Positions 7,721 through 16,606 of a DNA stretch of 58,265 bases are shown here, one piece after another (position 1 is the first letter of the stretch; the number at the start of each line of letters is the position of its first letter). The notes beneath the pieces are model-generated. The model was given only the letters and a program-made list of their open reading frames with translations. It had not been told where the DNA came from and did not search any database. The position numbers and the translations under genes are program-made. The DNA comes from Chitinophaga pinensis (lineage in GTDB: Bacteria; Bacteroidota; Bacteroidia; 2-12-FULL-35-15), in assembly GCA_945885475.1 (NCBI GenBank), contig CAMCYR010000017.1:1-58265 (forward strand), given 5' to 3'.

Positions 7721-7927
7721 CTAAAGTGAAAAATAGTAATCTTTCATTTTATTAGCCATTAGGGTTCTTCTTTCTTCCAAGAAATTAGCATAATCCGATT
7801 CGGTCATGTTTGCAATGTTTGATGGAACGCAGTTTGCTTTTAAGTTCTCAATTAACTCAGCTTCTGTTGATATACCAGTTACTAATTTACCGCCTTGCAC
7901 TTGCTTATTACCCCTAGTATCAATTCC
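7721..7927 (-). CDS. Small hypothetical protein
   Basis: The frame can start at 7960 (MIKQILAQII), but the internal ATG at 7927 (MGIDTRGNKQVQGG) looks more natural and gives 68 residues. There is no signal peptide or recognised domain; the second half (ESDYANFLEERRTLMANKMKDYY) is likely helical. It is divergent from the T9SS protein gene at 8004, with less than 100 bases between starts. Function unknown, and expression is plausible but not certain. Confidence 0.4.
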   Translation of the reverse strand, partial: GIDTRGNKQVQGGKLVTGISTEAELIENLKANCVPSNIANMTESDYANFLEERRTLMANKMKDYYFSL

Positions 7928-8003
7928 CATTATAATTTGGGCTAAAATTTGCTTAATCAATTAAAATTGATACATTTACAGTGAAACACTAACAAATAAA
8001 GTC

Positions 8004-9866
8004 GTGAAGAGAAAACTACTCATTATACAATTGCTTGCTCTCATTGGATTTAGCAGTTTGGCTCAGGATCAAAAACTAAAACTAGATGAAAGCAAAAAGC
8101 TTGGAAGTGCAACCAAGTCGGAAAAATTAACTACCGAAAAAGTTGGAGAAGCTAATATGTCTAGTACAGATTTGAAATGGAGACCTATTCTAACTAAAAA
8201 AGTAATTTCATTGGAGCCTGAAACTCCGGGTAAGGAAGTAATTGAAGCACTTAAAGCGCAAAAGCTTATTTTAAAACAGCAGTCTCAAAATAAAAATTTT
8301 GATAATGAAATGTCTACTCAATCGGTGACACCAATTGTTGGAACAAACTATTTAGGTAATGTAAATAGTGGATCATCGCCAATGGATAATCATTTGGCTA
8401 TTTCAAATGGTGGATGGATTGTAAGTGTTGCTAATAGTACTATTGAGTTTGATAATATGAGTGGCTCTACAATTTACTATAATGATATTGTTACCTTCAT
8501 GAATGACCCACTTATTACAAGTGTTTGCGATCCTTACGTGTTATATGATAAAATTGCTGATAGGTTTATTTTCTTTTGTCAAACAAGCCCGGTTGATGCG
8601 AACTCAAAAATAATGGTTTGTTTCTCAAAAACAAATGACCCCAATAGCGGCTGGTGGGTTTATAAACTTACAGGAAACCCTCTTAGTGTTTCAGAGGGAT
8701 TTGATTATCCTAAACTAGCAATTTCCAATAATGAACTTTATATAACGGGAAATTTATTTTTTGAACCTTCAGGAACATTTGATCAAGCAATTTTGTATCA
8801 AATTCAAAAATCAGGTGGCTATTCTGGTGGAACTTTAAATTGGCAATATTGGACCGGAATTGCAGGTTCTCCATTTACATTAGTGCCTGTTGGTAGCGGA
8901 CAAGGGTTATCTTTTGGACCAGGCTGTTACATGGTTGCAACCTCAAGTGCTGGTGCATCCACAGTAAAATTGTACGATTTAACAGACGATATGACGGGAA
9001 GCCCTGTTCTTAATTACTATTCTGTATCAACAACTGCGTATTCGCCGGCAGCGGATGCCAGTCAATTAGGAACTCCTTGTCTTTTGGATAATGGAGATTG
9101 CAGATCTTTGAGTGGTTTTTATTTGAATGGAATTATTCATTTTGTTTTCCAATCTGATATTGGAAGCGGCTGGAATGGTATAAATTATAATCGTTTAACT
9201 GTTGGAACGTTAACAAATGTTTCAAGTACATTTGGTTCTTCTGGTAGTTTTGATTATTCATATCCTTCAGTTGTTTCATTTGCAACTGCTGCTACTGACA
9301 AGTCTGTAATGATTGGATTTGGAAGATCTAGTTCAGCCATTTACCCTGAAGTAAGAGTTGTTAATTGCGATAATGCAATGGGCTGGTCGGGGTCTACATT
9401 TGTTAAATCTAATAGTTATGTAAATTGCTTTGGATCAGCTACGGTTCAAAGATGGGGCGATTATACTGGTACTGCTAGAAAACACAATAGTGCTAGTCCT
9501 TCAATTTGGATGAACGGGATGTATGGCAACGCATCAAAAGAATGGGATACATGGGTTGCAGAGATACATACGACTCCTGGGGCTGGAATTGTTGAAAATC
9601 AAAAATTAAATGATTTGAAAGTATATCCAAATCCAATTATAGAAACATTCTCAATTGAATTTTCTCTTTCAGTGGCTGAAAATATTGAAATTGGTATTTT
9701 TGATATTACTGGTAAAATGGTGAAAGAAATATACAAAGGAAAGGGACAGCAGGGAATTAATGTCTTTTCATTCAATAAATCTAACTTAGCTGTCGGCACT
9801 TATTTTTTAACTATTAAAAATTATTCAAATACTATTAAAAATGAAAAAATTATTATTGCTAATTAA
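8004..9866 (+). CDS. Large secreted protein with T9SS sorting domain
   Basis: A 620-residue protein with a GTG start at 8004. The signal peptide covers about 1-20 (MKRKLLIIQLLALIGFSSLA-QD). The central 110-520 is strand-rich with motifs such as DPYVLYDKIADRFIFF and a Trp-rich SGWWVYKL, as in secreted beta-propeller-like proteins. The last 80 residues are a type A T9SS sorting domain: KVYPNPI, then GIFDITGKMVKEI, then GTYFLTIKN. The protein would cross the inner membrane by Sec and the outer membrane by T9SS, ending on the cell surface or outside. Its stop overlaps the start of the lipoprotein gene by 26 bp, so the two are probably coupled. The enzymatic or adhesive role is unknown. Confidence 0.85.
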   Translation: MKRKLLIIQLLALIGFSSLAQDQKLKLDESKKLGSATKSEKLTTEKVGEANMSSTDLKWRPILTKKVISLEPETPGKEVIEALKAQKLILKQQSQNKNFDNEMSTQSVTPIVGTNYLGNVNSGSSPMDNHLAISNGGWIVSVANSTIEFDNMSGSTIYYNDIVTFMNDPLITSVCDPYVLYDKIADRFIFFCQTSPVDANSKIMVCFSKTNDPNSGWWVYKLTGNPLSVSEGFDYPKLAISNNELYITGNLFFEPSGTFDQAILYQIQKSGGYSGGTLNWQYWTGIAGSPFTLVPVGSGQGLSFGPGCYMVATSSAGASTVKLYDLTDDMTGSPVLNYYSVSTTAYSPAADASQLGTPCLLDNGDCRSLSGFYLNGIIHFVFQSDIGSGWNGINYNRLTVGTLTNVSSTFGSSGSFDYSYPSVVSFATAATDKSVMIGFGRSSSAIYPEVRVVNCDNAMGWSGSTFVKSNSYVNCFGSATVQRWGDYTGTARKHNSASPSIWMNGMYGNASKEWDTWVAEIHTTPGAGIVENQKLNDLKVYPNPIIETFSIEFSLSVAENIEIGIFDITGKMVKEIYKGKGQQGINVFSFNKSNLAVGTYFLTIKNYSNTIKNEKIIIAN

Positions 9867-10152
9867 TATTGTTTGTATTTGTTCGTTTTTAGTTTCTTGT
9901 CAAAATAGATATGCTAAAACAGCTGATAATGCTTCGGAAACAAAGCCTGTAATAAAAGATGCTTCAGTTGTTTCAGATACTTCTAAAAGTCAGACTCAAA
10001 CTTCAGGTTCGGTTTCAATCACAGGAGGTAGCTCGGCAAAAAAGGATAGTGTCGTACAGCATAATAATCCAAATGCAGTAATTCATAATTCTGAAGATCA
10101 GAGAAAATTAGATTCAATTAAAAATGCTAAGAAGAAAATAAAAAATGAATAA
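9841..10152 (+). CDS. Small lipoprotein
   Basis: A 103-residue lipoprotein. The N-terminus MKKLLLLINIVCICSFLVSC ends in the lipobox LVSC, with Cys20 as the acylation site. The mature part is low in complexity, rich in Ser, Thr, Lys, Asn and Asp, and ends in a Lys-rich tail, so it is probably disordered. It starts within the last codons of the T9SS protein gene and its own stop overlaps the first codons of the broken CHAT-like frame (ATG 10145). Three tightly overlapping frames imply one transcript. Function unknown. Confidence 0.7.
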   Translation: MKKLLLLINIVCICSFLVSCQNRYAKTADNASETKPVIKDASVVSDTSKSQTQTSGSVSITGGSSAKKDSVVQHNNPNAVIHNSEDQRKLDSIKNAKKKIKNE

Positions 10153-11074
10153 ATATTTCTTAATTGGTATTTTTTGTAATTATATTATTTAATTGTTTTT
10201 CACGAGGAATTCTGGTGAAGGAACAGATTACAGTTTTAATTTCCTTACGAAGAAGTATAGTATTAGCTCAACTAATGAACTTGATGAAAATGTGAAGCCT
10301 AAAACAGAATGGAAAGCAATTAAACTGGATAAGCTAGTTACATTTAAAACCTTTACCAAGCCTTATACATTGAAAATTAACGACATTACATTGTAGCTAG
10401 TTTATATTCTTATTTTCCGAAGCATCAGCTTTTCCTTGATTATATCCAGCTTTTTTGCCCATTCGAGTGATAAATTAATAAATAAGCTCTGTAGCATTTT
10501 TAATGTTGACAAAATAAATACCGTCAATGTATCGCCATTTTTTGAAAAAAATAAATTAAACCAATTTATAGGGCATGCAAAAACCAATAGTAAATCAACT
10601 GAGCAACTCTTAATTTTAAGTGATACGACTAGCATCAGTAGTAGCACTATTTTAAAAAATAATTTGGAAGGGAGTAGTTATTTATTGAATGCCAGCAGCA
10701 GCAATACCGGTAAGGAAGAACGTTACGATAAAATTAACAGCTTGCCTTACCAATTAATAAACCAGCATGCAAGTGCAGTTATAATTAGCTTGTGGCCATT
10801 AGACGATTATGAAAATGCGGAATTTTTAGAGGTATTTTATACTTTTATGGCTGAGGATTTAGCTGCTTCGGATGCCTTGTATAAAACCAAACTATTTTTT
10901 TTAGAAAAAGGATCTCCACCAGCTATGTGGTCGGCATACTTATATTATGGCCCTGATTTTTATTTACAGAAAAAAGAACCCTTTAACCTGCTACTTTATG
11001 TTTGTTCCTTTTTCATTATTTTAATTGTTCTGCTGTTGTACTTCCGGTACATTAAAAAAAGAAGAGCTCATTAG
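10145..11074 (+). pseudogene. CHAT-like peptidase gene, broken by two in-frame stops
   Basis: One reading frame runs from ATG 10145 to the stop at 11074 but is interrupted by TAA (10190-10192) and TAG (10394-10396). The first 15 codons look like a signal sequence. The last 200 residues resemble a CHAT domain (caspase HetF associated with TPRs): IGHAKTN aligns with the ATHGxTN catalytic-His motif, NASSSNTG sits where SACxTG carries the catalytic Cys, and SLWPLDD is the well-conserved SLWPVDD. The His is kept but the Cys is replaced by Ser. A membrane helix (LLLYVCSFFIILIVLLLYF) and KKRR tail end the frame. Split pieces starting at TTG 10193 or 10436 could be translated, but loss of the gene is the simpler reading. 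Confidence 0.55.
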
Positions 11075-11170
11075 CTATTTTAGCTTAGCGAATGCAGCCT
11101 TTCATTTGATTAATTTATATGGCTGATTTTACAACAAAAAAAGGAACATTCACCTACTTATCCACCTAAA

Positions 11171-11210
11171 AAAGAAAAAATCCTTGCAATCTATTGATTT
11201 GCAAGGATTT
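11171..11210 (-). terminator. Intrinsic terminator after tRNA-Glu
   Basis: On the minus strand AAATCCTTGCAAATC pairs with GATTGCAAGGATT around a short loop, followed by a T-rich run (reverse of 11171-11180). It lies about 15 bases past the tRNA 3' end. Confidence 0.8.
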
Positions 11211-11225
11211 AGATGTTGTTTATTG

Positions 11226-11297
11226 TAGCCCGTAGGGGAATCGAACCCCTCTTACCAGGATGAAAACCTGGCGTCCTAACCCCTAGACGAACGGGCC
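11226..11297 (-). tRNA. tRNA-Glu (anticodon TTC)
   Basis: Read on the minus strand the gene begins GGCCCGTTCGTCTAGGGG. The acceptor stem GGCCCGT pairs with ACGGGCT, with a G-U at 1-72 as is usual for this tRNA in Bacteroidota. The anticodon arm is CCAGG-TTTTCAT-CCTGG, giving anticodon TTC, and the T arm is AGGGG-TTCGATT-CCCCT. The CCA end is not encoded (CAA follows the discriminator A). The gene stands alone between the accessory and core parts of the window. Confidence 0.95.
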
Positions 11298-11370
11298 CTT
11301 TGATTTTGGGAGTGCAAATGTAAATGAAAATTCTATTTCTGCAAAATATTTTTAAAACTTTAAATAAAAA

Positions 11371-12063
11371 TCAATCAATTGAATCACTATCTGCTTGAAA
11401 ACGAAAGCCTAAGCGTTTTCCGGTTTTTATCTGCATGCTTTCACTAACCGACTGCATATCCATCACACTAATTTCCTTAATGGCGTCAAATGGCGGCGTG
11501 TACAGGTCGAAATTCAAGCAATATAGTATCGTTGATTCCAAAATTGCCTTGATCGCATGCTCATCTATAACAGCATGCACAAAGTCGTTGTACAAGAAAC
11601 CTAGCTGTCTTTTTCCTTCCACAAAATAATGGTTTTCTTTATTTACAAAGATTCGCCCAATCACATAACCTAAATCATTTATTCTGTTATATTTGAATGA
11701 ATCGTTCAGAAAATTATAGATATTGATCATCCCGCAGAAAGTCCGAAAATGATCTTCTTTTATATACGAACTCTTCCATATCGGATGGCTCCTGTCAAAT
11801 TCAAAAATATTTGTATGCATCGAGAAGATCAACAGGTCGCCAGCAATTCTGATCTCGAACTCAAATTCACCTTTTTCGCGGTACTCGATGATCACCCGTT
11901 TATCTTTTGTCGCAATTTCCTTTGACATCTCAGCCAATACTTCCTTTGCGACCGCCTTCAGCGTATTAAAGGAACTAAATGTATTCGCATACACGTCCTG
12001 CTTCATGCTCGACTTCTCGACAAGCGCTTTTAAGATCAATTCTCTTGGTGTTTTCTTTTCCAT
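11371..12063 (-). CDS. Conserved-type protein of unknown function downstream of proS
   Basis: I choose the ATG at 12061-12063 (MEKKTPRELILKALVEKS), giving 230 residues; the longer frame up to 12132 would overlap proS. The protein is soluble with no export signal and no motif I can name. Features are an acidic and aromatic core (FEFEIRIAGDLLIFSMHTNIFEF), a segment with regular Tyr/Asn (GMINIYNFLNDSFKYN), and a C-terminus ending in DSDSID. It starts 22 bp after the proS stop on the same strand and is probably co-transcribed with it. The function is not known to me. Confidence 0.7.
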   Translation of the reverse strand: MEKKTPRELILKALVEKSSMKQDVYANTFSSFNTLKAVAKEVLAEMSKEIATKDKRVIIEYREKGEFEFEIRIAGDLLIFSMHTNIFEFDRSHPIWKSSYIKEDHFRTFCGMINIYNFLNDSFKYNRINDLGYVIGRIFVNKENHYFVEGKRQLGFLYNDFVHAVIDEHAIKAILESTILYCLNFDLYTPPFDAIKEISVMDMQSVSESMQIKTGKRLGFRFQADSDSID

Positions 12064-12085
12064 TTTTTTCAATGAATTTGTTCGC

Positions 12086-13558
12086 TTAATACGCCCTTGC
12101 AAATACCACCCGCTGTGTGGACGGCTTCCCACTATAAATGCACAGGCCCTCCTCTTGTTTATTACCTATTGGGATGCAACGGATGGTCGCTTTGGTCTCT
12201 TCTTTTATCTTTTGCTCGCTCTCCGCCGTTCCGTCCCAATGTGCCATAATAAAACCGGGTGTTTCTTCCAGGATCTTTTTAAATTCTTCATACGTATCGG
12301 CCGAATAAGTTTTAGCCTCGCTCATCGCTTTTGCTTTCTGATACAGATTTTCTTGAATTTGCTCCAACAAATGTTCGATCTTGTTTTCAATGTCGGCTTG
12401 CTGCAGCGTTTCCTTTTCCATTGTATCCCTTCTTGCCACCTCAACGGTTCCGTTCTCCAGATCCCTTCCTCCAATCGCTATTCGAACAGGCACTCCTTTT
12501 AATTCATATTCCGCAAATTTCCAACCTGGACGCTGTGTATCTCTGTTATCGTATTTCACAGTGATTCCTTTGGCTTCCATTGCTTTTTTCATCTTTGCAA
12601 CCACTTCATTTATCTCTGCCAATTGCTCTTCTCCTTTATAAATCGGAACAATTACTACTTGGAATGGCGCTAATTTAGGAGGCAAAACCAATCCTTTATC
12701 ATCCGAATGTGACATCACTAAAGCTCCCATTAAACGGGTTGAAACCCCCCATGAGGTTGCCCAAACGTGCTCCTGCGTTCCTTCTTTTGTTGCAAATTTT
12801 ACATCAAATGCTTTCGCGAAATTTTGTCCCAAGAAATGAGATGTTCCTGCCTGCAACGCTTTCCCATCCTGCATCAATGCCTCAATACAATAGGTTTCAA
12901 CCGCTCCTGCGAAGCGTTCGTTTGCTGTCTTAATTCCTTTTATCACCGGCATCGCCATCCACTTTTCTGCAAATTCTGCATAGATGCCCAGCATTTTTTC
13001 TGTTTCAATTACTGCTTCCGCTGATGTTGCATGTGCGGTATGTCCTTCCTGCCACAGAAATTCTGTTGTTCTCAAAAATAAACGTGTCCGCATCTCCCAA
13101 CGTACCACATTCGCCCATTGATTCACCAAAATCGGCAGATCGCGGTACGATTGAATCCAGCCTCGGTATGTATTCCAGATGATGGTTTCGGAGGTCGGAC
13201 GAACAATTAATTCTTCGTCTAACTTTGCTGTTTCATCTACCACAACACTTCCATCAGGAGCCGTTTTCAAACGGTAATGTGTCACAACGGCACATTCTTT
13301 TGCAAATCCATCTACATGACTCGCTTCTTTGCTAAAAAAAGATTTGGGTATGAACAATGGAAAATACGCGTTGACATGGTCGGTATCTTTGAACATTTTA
13401 TCCAATGCCTGCTGCATTTTTTCCCAGATAGCATAGCCGTAAGGCTTAATGACCATACAACCTTTTACAGCTGAATGCTCTGCTAAATCAGCTTTGACAA
13501 CTAATTCGTTGTACCATTCAGAATAATTTCCTTCTCGCGTTGATAACTCCTTGCTCAT
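12086..13558 (-). CDS. proS: Prolyl-tRNA synthetase, archaeal/eukaryotic-type short form
   Basis: Charges tRNA-Pro with proline in the cytoplasm. The start at 13558 ([20 protein letters not shown]) gives 490 residues, the usual length of the ProS form that lacks the bacterial editing insertion; the frame extends upstream only as untranslated sequence. Class II synthetase motifs are visible: motif 2 region [12 protein letters not shown] and [15 protein letters not shown], the motif 3 region with [20 protein letters not shown], then an anticodon-binding domain ([12 protein letters not shown] onward) and the C-terminal domain ending in RVVFARAY. This type of ProRS is common in Bacteroidota. It probably shares a transcript with the hypothetical gene behind it. 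Confidence 0.97.
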   Translation of the reverse strand: MSKELSTREGNYSEWYNELVVKADLAEHSAVKGCMVIKPYGYAIWEKMQQALDKMFKDTDHVNAYFPLFIPKSFFSKEASHVDGFAKECAVVTHYRLKTAPDGSVVVDETAKLDEELIVRPTSETIIWNTYRGWIQSYRDLPILVNQWANVVRWEMRTRLFLRTTEFLWQEGHTAHATSAEAVIETEKMLGIYAEFAEKWMAMPVIKGIKTANERFAGAVETYCIEALMQDGKALQAGTSHFLGQNFAKAFDVKFATKEGTQEHVWATSWGVSTRLMGALVMSHSDDKGLVLPPKLAPFQVVIVPIYKGEEQLAEINEVVAKMKKAMEAKGITVKYDNRDTQRPGWKFAEYELKGVPVRIAIGGRDLENGTVEVARRDTMEKETLQQADIENKIEHLLEQIQENLYQKAKAMSEAKTYSADTYEEFKKILEETPGFIMAHWDGTAESEQKIKEETKATIRCIPIGNKQEEGLCIYSGKPSTQRVVFARAY

Positions 13559-13689
13559 AATCTTTTTTTTGTGGTATAGTATTTGTAATTTTATAACTGA
13601 CTTTAGGAATCGTAAAAATAGAAAATTAAACCTTTTGTCGTTTTTAAAAGAATTAAAAATCATCCCCTTTCATCAATTTAAAGTATAAA

Positions 13690-14997
13690 ATGAAAACCTT
13701 TCTAAGTATTCTGACCTTCTTTTCATTAGCGTTTACTGCCTGCAAAGCACCGGAGGGCGCTCAATCAAAAGCGTATAGCGATGATATTTATTATTCATCA
13801 AAAGACAAAGCAGCGGATAAGGAAAAACGTAAAATAGAGGATGCCCTTGCAAAAGAAGAGGCAAAAAAGCAGGCGGATCAGGCGGCATTGGCTGCACAGA
13901 ATACAAAACGCAGCAGCGACGCTCCCGCTGATGACTACTACACTCCATCAGATAATGGAACAACCACCATTAACAATACAACCAATAATTACAACGACAA
14001 TACACCATTCAACTACGACGATTATTATGATGACGCTTATTCTGTCCGCTTAAGACGTTTTCACAACAACTGTGGCAGTTATGGTTACTACGATAACTAT
14101 TATACCAACTCCTATTGGTATACAGGAGATCCCTACAATTACGGAACAAGCGTTTATATGGGCTACAATTTCTGGGGACCAAGCTACAGTAACTATTCAT
14201 ACAACCCAAGTTATTACTGGTTTGGCAACCAAGGTTGGGGATACGACCCTTGGTATAATCCTTATGGATATGGTTACAACCCTTATGGATATAGTTACGG
14301 ATACAATCCTTATGGTAATAACGGATACGGATATAATCCATACATGAATGGTTACAACAATGGTTATTGGGATGGATATTATAGCGGCTTGAACAACAAC
14401 AATTATTTCAATAGTTATGACAATAACAGTTATTACTACGGACCACGCGGAACAACAGGTTCAAACGGCAGAGTAACTGCTCAACCCTCTCTTGCAAGCC
14501 GCATGATGACCGAGATTGAAACACAAGCAAAAGCAAATCCGGAAAACTGGACGAAAGATGATTACGGACGCATCAAACCGGTATACACCAACTCTTCTGC
14601 TGCAGATGTTTATAAACCTGCGGATAACAGAAATGACAACGCAAATCCTGCCGGCCCGGTTAATCCTGCTTACAAACCAGATAACAACAGACCTGTATCA
14701 ACAGACAATCCGGCTTATAAGGAAAAACCAACTTATAGAGAGACGCCCGCTAACAAAGAGAATCCTGTTTATAAAGAGAAACCCGTTTACAACGACAGAC
14801 CGGTATACAAGGAGAATCCGGTGATCAAGGAAAAACCAGTCTATAATAACGACAGACAAAAACCGGTTGAACAACCTAAATTTGAAAGGCCTCAAAATAA
14901 TGCTCCAAGAATTGAACAACCGAAAAATAATTCTTCTAGCCCTAGCAGAGGAACCCCCAGCAATACCCCGTCAAGTTCAAAACCTCCAAGAAGGTAA
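13690..14997 (+). CDS. Tyr/Asn/Gly-rich lipoprotein with proline repeat tail
   Basis: A 435-residue lipoprotein: the signal MKTFLSILTFFSLAFTAC ends in lipobox FTAC (Cys18). After a charged Lys/Ala/Glu region (about 38-72) comes a long low-complexity stretch (about 110-260) of Tyr, Asn, Gly, Ser and Trp with repeats such as NPYGYGYNPYGYSYGYNP. Then follows a disordered tail with degenerate repeats of the type NPVYKEKPVYNDRPVYKE (about 325-395), ending in Ser/Pro and PPRR. No enzyme domain is seen. Its plan resembles the secreted protein at 46915-48117. It is divergent from proS and lies before a large hairpin. A structural or adhesive envelope role is only an inference from composition. Confidence 0.75.
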   Translation: MKTFLSILTFFSLAFTACKAPEGAQSKAYSDDIYYSSKDKAADKEKRKIEDALAKEEAKKQADQAALAAQNTKRSSDAPADDYYTPSDNGTTTINNTTNNYNDNTPFNYDDYYDDAYSVRLRRFHNNCGSYGYYDNYYTNSYWYTGDPYNYGTSVYMGYNFWGPSYSNYSYNPSYYWFGNQGWGYDPWYNPYGYGYNPYGYSYGYNPYGNNGYGYNPYMNGYNNGYWDGYYSGLNNNNYFNSYDNNSYYYGPRGTTGSNGRVTAQPSLASRMMTEIETQAKANPENWTKDDYGRIKPVYTNSSAADVYKPADNRNDNANPAGPVNPAYKPDNNRPVSTDNPAYKEKPTYRETPANKENPVYKEKPVYNDRPVYKENPVIKEKPVYNNDRQKPVEQPKFERPQNNAPRIEQPKNNSSSPSRGTPSNTPSSSKPPRR

Positions 14998-15005
14998 ATT
15001 TTCCT

Positions 15006-15059
15006 GAATCGCTTTTCCATTTTCACATACACACCATGTGAAAATGGAAAACCCGATTC
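15006..15059. other. Large perfect hairpin between two genes
   Basis: Bases 15013-15028 (TTTTCCATTTTCACAT) pair perfectly with 15036-15051 across a 7-base loop. After a small bulge (C on one side, CC on the other), GAATCG (15006-15011) pairs with CGATTC (15054-15059), giving 22 paired bases in all. There is no clean T-run behind it. It could end the upstream transcript, protect RNA ends or control the FadL-like gene whose ATG is 20 bases downstream. Confidence 0.7.
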
Positions 15060-15079
15060 GAAATTTAAAAAATAGTCAC

Positions 15080-16528
15080 ATGAAAAAACAAATTATAATC
15101 AGCGGCATGGCCTTGATATCTGCATGGCATTTACAAGCGCAAAATGATATTGACGCAATGCGTTACTCACAGATCACATTTGGAGGAACCGCCCGCTTCG
15201 CTTCTATGGCGGGCTCAATGGGAGCTCTTGGTGGCGATATATCCACACTTAGCTTTAATCCGGCCGGTGTTGCAATCTTCAAAAAAACAGAGATCTCCAT
15301 CAGCCCTTCTATCTTTTCACAAACCACTGCTTCTACCTACAACGCTAGCGCTTCGAGCGATAGCAAACTGAATTTTAATTTCGGCAATATCGGACTGGTG
15401 GCAAGTATCAACCTCATAAAAGAGTCTAATACGACAGGATGGGAAAATATAAATTTCGGATTCGGCTACAACCGGACAAATAATTTCCACAACAGAATGG
15501 ACATCCAGGCTGACAATAAAACGAGTTCATTGCTCGATGTTTTTGTTGCGAACGCCAATGGAAATTCTCCTTCCAACTTCGACCAATTTTCTACCGATCT
15601 AGCTTGGCAAACCTTTCTGATCAATCCAGATACATTGGGTGCTTTACTTTACAACAATGTAATCCCAAACTATGGTATCAAACAAAGAAAAGCAATAGAA
15701 ACAAGAGGAGCGATGGGTGAAACCGTAATTAGCTTTGGTGGAAATTATAAAAGTAAATTGTATGTAGGGGGCACCATCGGATTTGTGAAAGCTAAATATT
15801 TTGAAGAATCTACCTATGAAGAAATAGATGAGACCGATACAATCCCTGACTTCAAATCGTTTTCTTTTTCCCAAAATTTAACTACAAAAGGAAATGGTGT
15901 AAATCTAAAATTGGGCGCTATCTTCCGCCCGAACGACTGGGTTAGAATTGGCGCCGCTTTCCATACGCCAACATCTTTGAGGTTGAGAGATGATTACAAT
16001 AATTCAATGAAATCAGATCTGGAAAACGGCATTACATATGACACCATCTCTCCGCAAGGATCATTTGATTACACCATTACAACGCCTTTCCGCGCTATTG
16101 GCAGCATTGGCTTTGTCATAAAAAAATTGGCCTTATTAAATGTCGAGTATGAATACGTTGACTATACCTATGCGCAATTGCATTCAAGCCCGAATGTATT
16201 CAGCGACGTCAACAGCACCATCCGATCAAAATATACCGCTACAGGAAATCTCCGTGCCGGTGCTGAAGTGCGTTTAGATCCTCTCGCAATTCGCTTGGGA
16301 TACGCTTTATATGGCAGTCCGTTTAACAACAATGAAAATAAAAATGCTAACCGTACAAGTTATACCGGTGGTATCGGGTATCGCACGGACAAGTACTTCA
16401 TCGACTTTGCATACGTCTTCACAAAATATACCGAGTATAATTATCTGTATGATTCCCCGAAAGCAACTGCGGTAGAAAACAAATACAAGAATTCAAGTTT
16501 TATGTTATCCCTCGGATTACGATTCTGA
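15080..16528 (+). CDS. OmpP1/FadL-family outer membrane protein
   Basis: I choose ATG 15080, which opens a clean signal peptide (MKKQIIISGMALISAWHLQA-QN); the longer frame from GTG 15038 would lie inside the large hairpin. The mature protein (482 residues in total) begins with DAMRYSQITFGGTARFASMAG and carries the FadL hallmark SFNPAGVAIF near residue 60. Alternating strands with aromatic girdles run to a C-terminal Phe (SLGLRF), as in outer membrane barrels. Proteins of this family take up hydrophobic compounds such as long-chain fatty acids; the T9SS protein PorV is a distant relative, but this protein is longer. A bidirectional terminator separates it from the convergent zinc-ribbon gene. 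Confidence 0.85.
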   Translation: MKKQIIISGMALISAWHLQAQNDIDAMRYSQITFGGTARFASMAGSMGALGGDISTLSFNPAGVAIFKKTEISISPSIFSQTTASTYNASASSDSKLNFNFGNIGLVASINLIKESNTTGWENINFGFGYNRTNNFHNRMDIQADNKTSSLLDVFVANANGNSPSNFDQFSTDLAWQTFLINPDTLGALLYNNVIPNYGIKQRKAIETRGAMGETVISFGGNYKSKLYVGGTIGFVKAKYFEESTYEEIDETDTIPDFKSFSFSQNLTTKGNGVNLKLGAIFRPNDWVRIGAAFHTPTSLRLRDDYNNSMKSDLENGITYDTISPQGSFDYTITTPFRAIGSIGFVIKKLALLNVEYEYVDYTYAQLHSSPNVFSDVNSTIRSKYTATGNLRAGAEVRLDPLAIRLGYALYGSPFNNNENKNANRTSYTGGIGYRTDKYFIDFAYVFTKYTEYNYLYDSPKATAVENKYKNSSFMLSLGLRF

Positions 16529-16551
16529 TTTTATCAGCGATCAACTGACAC

Positions 16552-16590
16552 AAAAAAGCCCTTCGTAATTTTTACGAAGGGCTTTTTTTA
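16552..16590. terminator. Bidirectional terminator
   Basis: AAAAAAGCCCTTCGTAA pairs with TTACGAAGGGCTTTTTT around a TTTT-type loop. It has A-runs and T-runs on both sides and sits between convergent genes, so it can end both transcripts. Confidence 0.93.
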
Positions 16591-16606
16591 TGAGTAGTTT
16601 ATGTAA

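Noticed and set aside
10190-10396. Stop-codon readthrough or recoding in the CHAT-like frame
   Set aside because: Two different stops (TAA and TAG), no recoding signals seen, and the key Cys is also lost; gene decay explains it more simply.
12331-13474. Several plus-strand frames of 60-85 codons inside proS
   Set aside because: They are antisense shadows of a clear prolyl-tRNA synthetase gene.
14009-14347. Long frames antisense to, or shifted against, the Tyr/Gly-rich lipoprotein
   Set aside because: They are shadows of a repetitive low-complexity coding sequence; only the frame with signal peptide and lipobox is credible.
14325-14400. Tandem repeats as a CRISPR array or microsatellite
   Set aside because: The periodicity is codon-level repetition of Tyr, Asn and Gly within a gene; there are no regular spacers.
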